DNA from: Labedella endophytica
Lineage (GTDB): Bacteria; Actinomycetota; Actinomycetes; Actinomycetales; Microbacteriaceae
Reading direction: 5' to 3'
DNA: 64,000 nucleotides
Assembly (NCBI RefSeq): GCF_003990045.1
Contig: NZ_RZGZ01000002.1
Coordinates: 1,054,001 to 1,118,000 of the forward strand
Shown here in pieces: positions 9,589 through 18,489 of this stretch (position 1 is the stretch's first letter; every line of letters starts with the position of its first letter). Position numbers and translations under genes: made by a program. The notes under the pieces were generated by a model, which did no database searches, was not told the origin of the DNA, and saw nothing but the letters and a program-made list of their open reading frames with translations.

Positions 9589-9606
9589 TCATCTCCCGGG
9601 AGATGA
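9589..9606. promoter_or_regulatory. Perfect 18-bp palindrome over the ABC-exporter promoter
   Basis: TCATCTCCCGGGAGATGA is an exact palindrome. Its right end contains the proposed GATGAT -10 (9602-9607), 6 nt before the ATG at 9614. A dimeric repressor bound here would block transcription of the exporter operon. No regulator gene is adjacent. Confidence 0.5.
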
Positions 9607-9613
9607 TGGGGTC

Positions 9614-11392
9614 ATGACCTCCTCTCCGACCAGTCGCCCTGCGCGCCCGGCGACCCCCGGCGGATCCGCTGGAACCGGACACCCGGGCGGACGTCCAGGT
9701 GGTCACCCCGGGGGACGACCCGGTGCGCCGGCGATGGACGTTCCGCTCGATGAGCGCGTCGTCGGGGCGACCCCGCGGAGCGCGATCGTCGCGCCCATCG
9801 TGCTCGGGCTCGTGTCGGCGGCATCGCTCGCTGTGTTCTTCGTTCTCGTCGGTCGGTTCCTCGACCTGATCGCCGACGGCGCGACCGCCACGTCCACCGA
9901 TCTCGCGCTGCTGTGCGCGCTCCCCCTCGTCGCCGTGCTGTGCGGTCTGATCTCGTCGCAGGTCACCGCACGGTCGGTCGGTGTCACCGAACGGCGCCTG
10001 CGCGGCCTCGTGCTCGGACAGGTCTTCGACCTCGGCGTCGCCCGCCGCTCCGATGCGGCCTCCGGAAAGCTCGTCTCGGCCGCGACGACGGACGTGGAGA
10101 AGGCTGCGGGATACCGTGCCGGCTTCATGGGCCCCATCGCCGCGACGATGGCGGGACCGGTGCTCGTGATCGTCGTGATCGGCATCGCGATCGATCCGAT
10201 CGCGGCGCTCTGGCTCGCGATCGCGATCCCGGTGATCCCCCTCGTGGTCGGCGGCTTCCAGCGCGCGTTCCGGAAGGTCAGCGGCTCGTACCGGCGCAGC
10301 GCCGGCATGCTCTCGGCCGCGTTCCTCGAGGCCGTTCAGGGGCTCTCGACTCTCGTGCTCCACCGCGCGGAGGACCGCACAGCCCGCGACCTGGCGGCCC
10401 GCGGCGAGGACAACCGCCGCCAGGTGATGCGCCTGCTGGCGGCCAACCAGCTCCTCATCCTCGTGGTCGACGCCGCGTTCTCGCTCGGTACGCTCGCCCT
10501 CGCGGCGACGCTCGCCGTGGTGAGGTCGCTCGACGGCGCGCTGACGTTCGGCGAGGCCGTCGCCCTCGTCCTCCTCTCCACCCTGCTCACCGGTCCGGCC
10601 GACGTGGTCGGCCAGTTCTTCTACATCGGAGCGACCGGGCGGGCCGCGGAACGCGGCCTCTCGGGCGTGCTCGCCGAGAAGCCCACCGTGCCGGCCGGCC
10701 GCCTCGCGGCCCCCCGCTCGACGAGCGGACACGGCGAGCACGGCGCCCTCGCCGTGGAGCTGCACAGCGTGACCGCGGGTTACGACCCGGGCCGGCCCGT
10801 GCTGCAGGGGCTCTCGATGCGCATCGAGCCGGGAGAGCACGTGGCGCTCGTCGGCCCGAGCGGCGTCGGCAAGTCGACGATCGTCGCCCTCCTCAGTCGC
10901 CACCTGCTGCCCACCTCCGGCGCCGTCTTCGTGGGCAACCTCGACACGCGCGAGGCGGCGGGCGAGTCCGTGCGCTCGCTCGTGACCGTCGTCGACCAGC
11001 AGACCGTGCTCTTCTCGGGGAGCATCGCCGAGAACCTGCGCGTCGCACGAGCGGAGGCGAGCGACGCGGAGCTCCACGAAGCGATAGCGTCGGCGGGCCT
11101 CACCGCCGACGTCGAGCGCATGCCGAAGGGACTCGACACCCCCGTCGGCGAGCGCGGCCTCTCCCTCTCCGGTGGCCAGGTGCAGCGGATCGCGATCGCC
11201 CGCGCGCTGCTGCGCGACGCCCCCGTGCTCGTGCTCGACGAGCCGACGTCCCAGGTGGACCTCGAATCGGAGGCGCTCATCATCGACGCCCTCCGCACCC
11301 TCTCCCGGAACCGCACCGTCCTGACGGTCGCGCACCGCTCGAGCGCGATCCGTGACGTCGACCGTGTGATCGAACTCGGAGGCGCATCATGA
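9614..11392 (+). CDS. ABC transporter, fused permease and ATPase (exporter half 1)
   Basis: 592 residues. A Gly/Pro-rich N-terminal tail is followed by an exporter membrane domain of about six helices (residues 50-345) and a nucleotide-binding domain with Walker A GPSGVGKST (about 414), signature LSGGQ (about 518) and Walker B VLVLDEP (about 539). It ends in ATGA, overlapping the second half-transporter, so the two should form a heterodimer. The architecture resembles CydDC-type exporters, but no cytochrome bd genes are seen, so the substrate is left open. The start lacks a Shine-Dalgarno and is probably leaderless. Confidence 0.9.
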   Translation: MTSSPTSRPARPATPGGSAGTGHPGGRPGGHPGGRPGAPAMDVPLDERVVGATPRSAIVAPIVLGLVSAASLAVFFVLVGRFLDLIADGATATSTDLALLCALPLVAVLCGLISSQVTARSVGVTERRLRGLVLGQVFDLGVARRSDAASGKLVSAATTDVEKAAGYRAGFMGPIAATMAGPVLVIVVIGIAIDPIAALWLAIAIPVIPLVVGGFQRAFRKVSGSYRRSAGMLSAAFLEAVQGLSTLVLHRAEDRTARDLAARGEDNRRQVMRLLAANQLLILVVDAAFSLGTLALAATLAVVRSLDGALTFGEAVALVLLSTLLTGPADVVGQFFYIGATGRAAERGLSGVLAEKPTVPAGRLAAPRSTSGHGEHGALAVELHSVTAGYDPGRPVLQGLSMRIEPGEHVALVGPSGVGKSTIVALLSRHLLPTSGAVFVGNLDTREAAGESVRSLVTVVDQQTVLFSGSIAENLRVARAEASDAELHEAIASAGLTADVERMPKGLDTPVGERGLSLSGGQVQRIAIARALLRDAPVLVLDEPTSQVDLESEALIIDALRTLSRNRTVLTVAHRSSAIRDVDRVIELGGAS

Positions 11393-13167
11393 CCGCGACA
11401 CCCGGACACACGACACCTGGACGCGCAGGCCTCGCCCGCTGGCTCCTCCACCACACCCGTGACCTGCTGAAGCCGCTCGGCCTCGCCATCGTGCTGCGCG
11501 TGATCGGCCAGCTCGTGGGCGTCGCGCTCCTCGTGATCGCCGTCGACGGAGTCGTGCGCGCCCTCACCACCGGCAACACCGACGTGCTGTGGCCCACGGT
11601 GACGACCCTCGTCGTGCTCGCGCTCGTGAAGGCGGTGCTGCGGTACCTCGAGCAGTACTCGGGGCACTACGTCGCGTTCGCGGCGCTCGCGTCCCTCCGA
11701 CGCCTCTTCTTCGCGCGCCTCGCGCCCCAGGCTCCGGCGGCGACCGACGGCGCCTCGAGCGGCGATCTCAGCACTCGCGCCACGCGCGACATCGACCGCG
11801 TCGAGGTGTTCTTCGCCCATACCGTGCCGCCGGCCGTCTCCGCCGTGGTCGTGCCGATCGTGGCCCTCGTGTGGACCGCGATCGCCGTGGACCCGACCCT
11901 CGCCCTCGTGATGCTGCCCGTTCCGGTGCTCGTCGTGGCCGTGATCCCGTTCCTCTCCGGCGGCCTCACCTGGAAGGCGACGCGCGAGCGGGGCGCCGCC
12001 TCGGGACGGATCGCCGGGCATGTGTCCGACTCGATCGCGGGCGTGCGCGAGATCCTCGGCTTCGACCACCGCGACGCACGCCTCGCCGAGCTCGACGCTC
12101 TCGGGAGATCGTCCGCTCGAGCGGCCCGTCGCGTCAGTGGCGTCGCCGGCCTCCGCGGAGCCCTCGTGCAGGCGGTGCAGTTCGGCGGCATCGTCGCGCT
12201 GCTCGTGATGGGGTCGGAGCGCGCGGCCACCGGCGCGATCGACGCCACCGACATCGCCGTCGCGATCGCGGTGCTCATCGGTATCGCCGGACCGACCCGC
12301 GCCGTCGACGGTTTCGTCGCCGACCTCGACGCCTCGTTCGCGAGCGCCGCGCGACTGTTCGAGGTGCTCGAGCGCGAACCCGTCGTCGCCGAGACGAGTG
12401 CCCCCACGGATTCCCACGCTGCCCGCACCTCCTCCTCCACTACGGACGTGGTCCGCTTCGACGGGGTCTCCTTCTCCTATCCCGGCAGCGCGAGCGCGGC
12501 CGTGGCGGGCGTCGATTGGTCCGTGCCCCGCGGCGCCCACGTCGCCGTGGTGGGGGTGTCAGGTAGCGGAAAGTCCACGCTGACCTCCCTCCTCACCCGC
12601 ACGTGGGATCCGACGGACGGCTCCCTGCGGCTCGAGGGCGCGGACGTGCGCACCCTGCCGCTCGGCGAGCTCCGCGACCGGGTCGCGATCGTGAACCAGC
12701 GACCGTTCGTGTTCGGGCGCTCCCTGCGGGACAACGTCCTGCTCGGCGCGCCGGACGCGAGCGACGAGCAGCTCGCCGCCGCGCTGCACACCGCAGCACT
12801 CGACGAGTTCGTCTCCTCACTTCCGGACGGACTCGACACCCCCCTTCGCGAACGCGGCGCTCGCCTGTCCGGCGGTCAGCTGCAGCGCCTCGCCCTCGCG
12901 CGCGCCGTCGTGACCGATCCGGACGTGCTCGTGCTGGACGAGTCCACCGGTGCGCTCGACCCCGCGACCGAGGCGACGGTCCGCGAGCGGCTCGCCGCCT
13001 GGGCAGCGGGTCGCCGCACGATCATCGAGGTGACCCACCGTGTGGACCAGGTACTCGGGGCCGACGAGGTGCTCGTGCTCGACCGCGGCCGTGTCGTCGA
13101 ACGCGGTGTCCCGCGCACCCTCGCCGACGCCGATGGCCCCTTCGCCTCGCTCCTCGCGCGCGTCTGA
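11389..13167 (+). CDS. ABC transporter, fused permease and ATPase (exporter half 2)
   Basis: 592 residues, the same length as its partner. Transmembrane region about residues 25-310, then an ATPase domain with Walker A GVSGSGKST (about 387), signature LSGGQ (about 500) and Walker B VLVLDES, where Ser replaces the usual Pro after the catalytic Glu. The catalytic Glu is retained in both halves. It overlaps the first subunit gene by 4 bp. The pair is likely an exporter of a small molecule, peptide or thiol; the sequence does not settle which. Confidence 0.9.
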   Translation: MTATPGHTTPGRAGLARWLLHHTRDLLKPLGLAIVLRVIGQLVGVALLVIAVDGVVRALTTGNTDVLWPTVTTLVVLALVKAVLRYLEQYSGHYVAFAALASLRRLFFARLAPQAPAATDGASSGDLSTRATRDIDRVEVFFAHTVPPAVSAVVVPIVALVWTAIAVDPTLALVMLPVPVLVVAVIPFLSGGLTWKATRERGAASGRIAGHVSDSIAGVREILGFDHRDARLAELDALGRSSARAARRVSGVAGLRGALVQAVQFGGIVALLVMGSERAATGAIDATDIAVAIAVLIGIAGPTRAVDGFVADLDASFASAARLFEVLEREPVVAETSAPTDSHAARTSSSTTDVVRFDGVSFSYPGSASAAVAGVDWSVPRGAHVAVVGVSGSGKSTLTSLLTRTWDPTDGSLRLEGADVRTLPLGELRDRVAIVNQRPFVFGRSLRDNVLLGAPDASDEQLAAALHTAALDEFVSSLPDGLDTPLRERGARLSGGQLQRLALARAVVTDPDVLVLDESTGALDPATEATVRERLAAWAAGRRTIIEVTHRVDQVLGADEVLVLDRGRVVERGVPRTLADADGPFASLLARV

Positions 13168-13516
13168 CCAGCCACTCGGGGACATCGCGTCGGCTCTATC
13201 GGCCCGTCGACTCGCGGAGAGGGCTGTCTCGGGTGGACGCGAACGGTCGTGTCGGGGATGGCGAGGCGACGATTCGCGTCCACCCGATGCGGTTGCCATT
13301 CTCGGGTGGACGCGAATCGTCGTCAGCGGCGCCTCTGCACGACAGATTGCGACCACTCGGAACACGGCCCGGGTGCGCGAGCGCGATCCTCCGTGCCCCG
13401 TGTGCGCTGCGTGGGAGTTCCCACAAAGAGGCACCGCTCGGGTTGACGAGCCCCCCGAGCGAGGGGAATCGTAGCCTGCGAACGAGACCGCAAAACGACA
13501 CGTCAGGAGACGATTC
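13168..13516. repeat. Gene-free stretch carrying intergenic inverted-repeat element, copy 1 (13229-13322)
   Basis: Three alternating arms: TCGGGTGGACGCGAACGGTC (from 13229, forward), CGACGATTCGCGTCCACCCG (from 13267, reverse) and its exact 21-bp reverse complement at 13302-13322. The last two form a perfect 21-bp stem with a 14-nt loop. The same three-arm design with identical spacing (23 nt, then 14 nt) recurs inverted at 16371-16460. The rest of the stretch holds only the upstream region of the HesB-like gene. Confidence 0.8.
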
Positions 13517-13798
13517 ATGCTCACCATGACCGAGACCGCCAGCACACTCGTCCGCACCATCACCGACCAGTCCGTCGGCACGACGGAAGGCGGCCTGCGC
13601 ATCAGTCAGGCCGACAGCACCACCGACTTCGCGGTCGATGTGGTCCCCGCTCCGGAGGCCGCCGACCAGATCGTCGAACGAGAGGGAGCACGCGTCTTCC
13701 TCGAGGAGCAGGCCGCAACGGCCCTCGCCGACCGCATCCTCGATGCGCAGCTCGACGAGAACAACGCCGTCCGCTTCTCCCTCGCACTTCCGGCCTGA
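13517..13798 (+). CDS. HesB/IscA-like small protein lacking cysteines
   Basis: 93 residues. Start at 13517 with AGGAG 7 nt upstream. The sequence follows the fold of A-type iron-sulfur carriers seen in actinobacteria (TLVRTITDQ, GGLRIS, EGARVFLEE, LADRILDAQLD). It has no Cys at all, so it cannot bind a cluster through the three canonical cysteines of IscA/HesB. Databases often label such proteins Fe-S assembly HesB; the label is probably misleading, and the role is unknown. It stands alone between the ABC exporter and purL. Confidence 0.65.
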   Translation: MLTMTETASTLVRTITDQSVGTTEGGLRISQADSTTDFAVDVVPAPEAADQIVEREGARVFLEEQAATALADRILDAQLDENNAVRFSLALPA

Positions 13799-13821
13799 CG
13801 TCACACCTCAGTCGGAGGAGT

Positions 13822-13860
13822 CGAAGCCTTCGTCCCGGTAACCCCGGGGCGGGGGCTTCG
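13822..13860 (+). terminator. Possible hairpin terminator after the HesB-like gene
   Basis: CGAAGCC (13822-13828) pairs with GGCTTCG (13854-13860), with an inner GC-rich helix around CCCGG/CCGGGG. There is no U-run after it, so the call is weak. Confidence 0.3.
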
Positions 13861-13886
13861 TCCGTTAAGCCGTGTGAGCAGATCCG

Positions 13887-13938
13887 TCCGTATGGATGGA
13901 TCTGCTGTCCGTATGGACGCCCCCGGCATCCATACGGA
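13887..13938. promoter_or_regulatory. Three phased copies of TCCRTAYGGA upstream of purL
   Basis: TCCGTATGGA at 13887-13896 and 13908-13917, and its reverse complement TCCATACGGA at 13929-13938. The starts are spaced exactly 21 bp, two helical turns, so the sites face the same side of the helix. They lie about 53, 74 and 95 bp upstream of the expected purL transcription start, just above the -35 position. Likely an operator or activator array. Confidence 0.6.
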
Positions 13939-13974
13939 TAGCTCCGTGGCCGAAGAGGCGGGCTCCCGCGCGGG

Positions 13975-13980
13975 TAGGAT
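13975..13980 (+). promoter_or_regulatory. Putative -10 of purL
   Basis: TAGGAT, identical to the hexamer before purS, about 76 nt before the purL GTG. No clear -35. Confidence 0.45.
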
Positions 13981-14056
13981 CGACTCGACACGTCGTCACC
14001 GCACCGCCACCCCCCTTCCACGCGATGTCCGCCCGTATCGAGGAGCCCCAAGCGCC

Positions 14057-16363
14057 GTGAGCACCCCCGCGTCCCCCACCGCCGTCGCCGACACCGTCGA
14101 GAACGCGAAAGCCACGCCGGAGAAGGAGCAGCCGTACGGGGCCCTCGGCCTCAAGCCCGACGAGTACGCGAAGATCGGTGAGATCCTCGGACGCCGCCCC
14201 ACCTCGGGCGAGCTCGCGATGTACTCGGTCATGTGGAGCGAGCACTGCTCCTACAAGTCGAGCAAGATCTACCTCCGCCAGTTCGGCCAGAAGGTCACGC
14301 CGGAGATGACGAAGAACCTCATGGTGGGCATGGGCGAGAACGCCGGCGTCGTGGACATCGGCGAGGGCTGGGCCGTCACCTTCAAGGTGGAGAGCCACAA
14401 CCACCCCTCCTACATCGAGCCCTTCCAGGGCGCGGCCACCGGCGTCGGCGGCATCGTGCGCGACATCATCTCGATGGGCGCTCGTCCCGTCGCCGTGATG
14501 GACCAGCTGCGCTTCGGCAAGATCGACGACCCGGACACGGCGCGCGTCGTGCACGGCGTCACCTCCGGGATCTCCTTCTACGGCAACTGCCTGGGGCTGC
14601 CGAACATCGGCGGTGAGACCTACTTCGACCCGGTGTACCAGGGCAACCCGCTCGTCAACGCACTCTCCGTGGGTGTGCTGCGCCACGAGGACCTGCACCT
14701 CGCCAACGCGACCGGCGCGGGCAACAAGGTCGTGCTCTTCGGCGCCCGCACCGGCGGCGACGGCATCGGCGGCGCCTCGATCCTCGCGTCCGATTCGTTC
14801 GACAGCACGGGCCCGACGAAGCGTCCGGCCGTGCAGGTGGGCGACCCGTTCGCCGAGAAGGTGCTCATCGAGTGCTGCCTCGAGCTCTACCGCGACGACC
14901 TCGTGCAGGGGATCCAGGACCTCGGCGCCGCCGGCATCTCCTGCGCCACGAGCGAGCTCGCCTCGAACGGCGACGGCGGAATGCACGTCGAGCTCTCGCA
15001 TGTTCTCCTGCGCGATCCCTCACTCACGCCCGAGGAGATCCTCATGTCGGAGTCGCAGGAGCGCATGATGGCGATCGTCGAGCCCGAGAAGCTCGACGCG
15101 TTCCTCGCCGTCACCGCGAAGTGGGACGTGGAGACGAGTGTGCTCGGCGAGGTCACCGGTACCGGTCGCCTCGTGATCGACTGGCACGGCGAGGAGATCG
15201 TGAACGTCGACCCGCGCACGGTCGCGATCGACGGACCCGTGTACGAGCGCCCCGTCGCCTACCCCACGTGGATCGACGCCCTCAACGCGGACACCGCCTC
15301 GACGCTCCCCCGCCCGCAGACGAGCGACGAGATCCTCTCGCAGTTCCTCGCGCTCGTCGCATCGCCGAACCTCGCGTCGAAGAACTGGATCACCGACCAG
15401 TACGACTACTACGTGCTCGGCAACACCGCTCTGAGCTTCCCCGACGACGGCGGCATGATCCGCGTCGACGAGGAGTCCGGTCTCGGCTTCGCGATCGCGA
15501 CCGACGCGAACGGCCGCTATTGCCAGCTCGACCCGAGCCAGGGTGCGAAGCTCGCCCTCGCGGAGGCGTACCGCAACGTGGCCGTCTCGGGCGCCGTCCC
15601 GGCCGCCGTCACCGACTGCCTCAACTTCGGCTCCCCGGAGAACCCCGAGGTCATGTGGCAGTTCTCGCAGGCCGTCGAAGGACTCTCGGATGCGTGCCTC
15701 GAGCTCGGCATCCCCGTCACGGGCGGCAACGTCTCGTTCTACAACCAGACGGGCGACACCCCGATCTTCCCGACGCCCGTCGTGGGCGTGCTCGGCATCA
15801 TCGACGACGTCGCGCGCCGAGTGCCGTCGGGCTGGCAGGACGAGGGCCACAACATCTACCTGCTCGGCACCACGGCCGAGGAGTTCGATGGATCGGCCTG
15901 GGCCGCGACCGTGCACGAACACCTCGGTGGTCGCCCGCCGGCCGTGGACCTCGCCGCCGAGAAGCAGCTCGCGGGGCTCCTCCACGCCGCGTCGCAGCAG
16001 TCGCTCCTCGCCTCGGCGCACGACCTGTCGGACGGTGGCCTCGCGCAGGCCGTGGCCGAGAGCGTCATGCGCTTCGGCGTCGGCGCCCGTGTGTGGCTCG
16101 GTGAGATCATGCAGCGCGACGGCATCGACCTCACGACCGCGCTCTTCTCCGAGTCGACGGGTCGCGTGATCGTCTCGGTCCCGCGCGAGGACGACGTGCG
16201 CTTCCAGGCGCTGTGCGACGTGCGCGGCTACCCGGTGCTGCGCATCGGCGTGACCGACGGTACGGCGCTCGAGATCCAGGACGTCCTCACGATCGAGGCG
16301 GACGACCTCCGCGCCCGCTCCGAGGCCACCCTCCCCGCGCACTTCGGCGGTGCCGCGCTCTGA
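14057..16363 (+). CDS. purL: Phosphoribosylformylglycinamidine synthase, PurL synthetase subunit
   Basis: 768 residues, the short PurL form that works with PurS and PurQ. GTG start with GAGGAG about 12 nt upstream; an in-frame extension to 13874 covers the promoter and is not coding. Converts FGAR, ATP and ammonia to FGAM. Visible hallmarks are [12 protein letters not shown] near residue 57, [20 protein letters not shown] with the catalytic His near residue 110, and the glycine-rich [17 protein letters not shown]-site motif near residue 658. Transcribed alone, 4.7 kb from purSQ. Confidence 0.97.
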   Translation: MSTPASPTAVADTVENAKATPEKEQPYGALGLKPDEYAKIGEILGRRPTSGELAMYSVMWSEHCSYKSSKIYLRQFGQKVTPEMTKNLMVGMGENAGVVDIGEGWAVTFKVESHNHPSYIEPFQGAATGVGGIVRDIISMGARPVAVMDQLRFGKIDDPDTARVVHGVTSGISFYGNCLGLPNIGGETYFDPVYQGNPLVNALSVGVLRHEDLHLANATGAGNKVVLFGARTGGDGIGGASILASDSFDSTGPTKRPAVQVGDPFAEKVLIECCLELYRDDLVQGIQDLGAAGISCATSELASNGDGGMHVELSHVLLRDPSLTPEEILMSESQERMMAIVEPEKLDAFLAVTAKWDVETSVLGEVTGTGRLVIDWHGEEIVNVDPRTVAIDGPVYERPVAYPTWIDALNADTASTLPRPQTSDEILSQFLALVASPNLASKNWITDQYDYYVLGNTALSFPDDGGMIRVDEESGLGFAIATDANGRYCQLDPSQGAKLALAEAYRNVAVSGAVPAAVTDCLNFGSPENPEVMWQFSQAVEGLSDACLELGIPVTGGNVSFYNQTGDTPIFPTPVVGVLGIIDDVARRVPSGWQDEGHNIYLLGTTAEEFDGSAWAATVHEHLGGRPPAVDLAAEKQLAGLLHAASQQSLLASAHDLSDGGLAQAVAESVMRFGVGARVWLGEIMQRDGIDLTTALFSESTGRVIVSVPREDDVRFQALCDVRGYPVLRIGVTDGTALEIQDVLTIEADDLRARSEATLPAHFGGAAL

Positions 16364-16370
16364 TCCGGAT

Positions 16371-16480
16371 TGCGTCGCGTCCACTCGGAGTCTGACTCGA
16401 GCCCGAGTGGACGTGAAGTGTCGCGTGGGGCGCTCCGTGGCGACGATTCGCGTCCACTCGGCCGGAGGCCGGAGGCCGGA
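16371..16480. repeat. Intergenic inverted-repeat element, copy 2 (inverted), plus triple GGCCGGA
   Basis: Arms CGTCCACTCGG (16378-16388) and CCGAGTGGACG (16403-16413) form a stem with a 14-nt loop. A third arm, CGACGATTCGCGTCCACTCG, starts at 16441. Read on the minus strand, arm order and spacings equal those of the copy at 13229-13322. GGCCGGA is then repeated three times in tandem at 16460-16480. Confidence 0.75.
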
Positions 16481-16557
16481 GACCGGCGACGGAAGCCAGG
16501 GAGCGGAGCGATCCATGCGAGCGGATGCGTATCCCCCCGACCCGATCTTGTCCACCG

Positions 16558-16588
16558 TTGCACCATCGCGCTCGGACGGTACTAACGT
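16558..16588 (+). promoter_or_regulatory. Putative promoter of the sugar porter gene
   Basis: TAACGT (16583-16588) ends 6 nt before the GTG at 16595. A TTGCAC hexamer at 16558-16563 could act as -35 with a 19-bp spacer. Confidence 0.4.
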
Positions 16589-16594
16589 GTTCGG

Positions 16595-18079
16595 GTGACC
16601 GAGAGCAGTAAGACCTCAGACGACGCCCGCTTCACCGTCAAGACTCCGTACGGTCGACGAGCGATCGCGCTCTCGATCGCCGCAGCGGTCGGTGGCTTCC
16701 TCTTCGGCTTCGACTCGTCCGTCATCAACGGCGCCGTCGATGCGGTGGACGGGAACTTCGAGCTCGGCAGCGCGCTCACGGGCTTCGTCGTCGCGGTCGC
16801 GCTCCTCGGGTGCGCGGTCGGCGCGATCATCGCCGGCAACCTGTCCGACCGCTGGGGCCGCCGCCGCGTCATGATGATCGGTGCCGTCATGTTCTTCGCG
16901 AACTCGATCGGCTCCGCGCTCACCTTCAGCCCGTGGGACCTCATCGTCTGGCGCATCGTCGGCGGCATCGGCATCGGTATCGCGTCCGTGGTGGCTCCCG
17001 CGTACATCGCGGAGATCGCACCGCGACAGATCCGTGGCAGCCTCGGCTCCCTCCAGCAGCTCGCCATCACCCTCGGTATCTTCACGGCTCTCCTGAGCGA
17101 CGCGCTCCTCGCGAACATCGCCGGCGGCGCCTCCGAGCAGCTCTTCTGGGGCCTCGAGGCGTGGCGCTGGATGTTCCTCGTGGGCGTCGTGCCGGCCGCC
17201 GTCTACGGCATCCTCTCCGTGACGATGCCCGAGTCTCCGCGCTACCTGCTCACGAAGGGTCGAACGGACGAGGCGCGGAAGATCTTCGCGCGGCTCGTGC
17301 CGAAGGACGACCTCGACCGCGCCGTGCGCGACATCCAGACCGCGATCGACGCGGACAAGAAGAACGCGAACGCGTCGCTGCGCGGGAAGTCGTTCGGCCT
17401 GCTGCCGATCGTCTGGGTGGGCATCATCCTGTCGGTGTTCCAGCAGTTCGTGGGCATCAACGTGATCTTCTACTACTCCACGAGCCTGTGGAAGGCCGTC
17501 GGTTTCAGTGAGTCCGATTCGCTCACGGTGAGCGTGATCACCTCGGTGACGAACGTACTCGTGACGATCGTCGCCATCGTCCTCGTCGACCGCGTGGGCC
17601 GGAAGCCGATCCTCCTGAGCGGGTCGCTGCTCATGACGCTGTCGCTCGGCGCCATGGCTCTGGCGTTCTCGTTCTCGGAGGGCTCCGGCGATGACGTCTC
17701 CCTCCCCGGTGCCTGGGGACCGATCGCCCTCGTGGCGGCCAACCTCTTCGTCGTGGGCTTCGGCGCCTCGTGGGGACCGCTCGTGTGGGTGCTGCTCGGC
17801 GAAATCTTCCCGACCCGGATCCGCGCCAAGGCGCTCGGCGTGGCCGCCGGTGCGCAGTGGATCGCGAACTTCCTCGTGACGGTGACGTTCCCGCCGCTGT
17901 CCGAGCTGTCCCTCACCCTCACGTACGGGATGTACGCGGCCCTCGCGGCGCTGTCGTTCCTCTACGTGTGGAAGAAGATCCCGGAGACGAACGGCATGGA
18001 GCTCGAGCAGGCGGAGACCCTCTTCGCCGACTCCGACAAGGCGAAGGCCAAGGCCAAGTCGGACAAGGCGCGCGGCTAG
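16595..18079 (+). CDS. MFS sugar porter family transporter
   Basis: 494 residues with about twelve membrane helices. Sugar-porter signatures are present: GFLFGFDSSVINGA in helix 1, NLSDRWGRRR after helix 2, PESPRYLLTKGRTDEA before the central loop, QQFVGINVIFYYS in helix 7, DRVGRKP after helix 8 and the terminal PETNG. The family moves hexoses, pentoses or inositol by proton symport. The GTG lacks a Shine-Dalgarno. Its 3' end converges with the DUF2510 gene over a hairpin at 18079-18118. The substrate cannot be told from the sequence. Confidence 0.93.
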   Translation: MTESSKTSDDARFTVKTPYGRRAIALSIAAAVGGFLFGFDSSVINGAVDAVDGNFELGSALTGFVVAVALLGCAVGAIIAGNLSDRWGRRRVMMIGAVMFFANSIGSALTFSPWDLIVWRIVGGIGIGIASVVAPAYIAEIAPRQIRGSLGSLQQLAITLGIFTALLSDALLANIAGGASEQLFWGLEAWRWMFLVGVVPAAVYGILSVTMPESPRYLLTKGRTDEARKIFARLVPKDDLDRAVRDIQTAIDADKKNANASLRGKSFGLLPIVWVGIILSVFQQFVGINVIFYYSTSLWKAVGFSESDSLTVSVITSVTNVLVTIVAIVLVDRVGRKPILLSGSLLMTLSLGAMALAFSFSEGSGDDVSLPGAWGPIALVAANLFVVGFGASWGPLVWVLLGEIFPTRIRAKALGVAAGAQWIANFLVTVTFPPLSELSLTLTYGMYAALAALSFLYVWKKIPETNGMELEQAETLFADSDKAKAKAKSDKARG

Positions 18080-18118
18080 CGGCGAGACCCGCCTAGTCGC
18101 ACTGCTGCGTCTCGCCGC
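18079..18118. terminator. Stem-loop between convergent genes
   Basis: GCGGCGAGAC (18079-18088) and GTCTCGCCGC (18109-18118) form a 10-bp stem spanning the two convergent stop codons. The loop is 20 nt, and one arm lies in the DUF2510 coding end. Confidence 0.35.
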
Positions 18119-18386
18119 AATAGACGCCCTGCCACGTCTCGAGGTTGAGGAACGGGGCGAGGGGTATGACGACGGCGAGGATCAGCGCGATTCCGGCCAT
18201 CACGAGCAACGCGAACGAGATGCCGCCGATCCACCAGGCCGCGGCGTAGCTCGTATTCGCCGGCCGCGGACCGGACGGTGCGATCGCCTGTGCCGGCTGG
18301 GTGTGTTCCGTCCAGCGCCAGCCATCCCACCACCGGACCATTCCCGCCGTCGACGGATCGGGGTACCAGTTCGGGGGTGCGTTCAT
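18093..18386 (-). CDS. DUF2510 domain membrane protein
   Basis: 97 residues. The N-terminal APPNWYPDPS...VRWWDGWRWTEHT is the DUF2510 motif (WYxDPxxxxxxRWWDGxxWT), followed by a linker and one transmembrane helix (GISFALLVMAGIALILAVVI). A short C-terminal tail has two Cys. The start at 18386 is preferred over 18395 because GATAAT ends 7 nt before it (leaderless). Such proteins are common and uncharacterised in Actinobacteria. Confidence 0.8.
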   Translation of the reverse strand: MNAPPNWYPDPSTAGMVRWWDGWRWTEHTQPAQAIAPSGPRPANTSYAAAWWIGGISFALLVMAGIALILAVVIPLAPFLNLETWQGVYCGETQQCD

Positions 18387-18489
18387 GGGGTTCATTATCG
18401 CGCCGGCCCTCGATGCTCCCGCAATACTCGTCGGGGCAACGGCGCTGAGCGATCGTTGTCCGTGACGGGGACGGTGACACACTGGACGC

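Noticed and set aside
9614-13167. cydDC naming of the exporter
   Set aside because: No cytochrome bd genes in the window; the general ABC exporter call is safer.
13443-13477. TTGACG...TAGCCT promoter before the HesB-like gene
   Set aside because: The 23-bp spacing is too long for a normal promoter, so I did not list it.
13874-14056. N-terminal extension of purL
   Set aside because: Covers the promoter and the phased sites; the PurL sequence begins after the GTG with a ribosome site.
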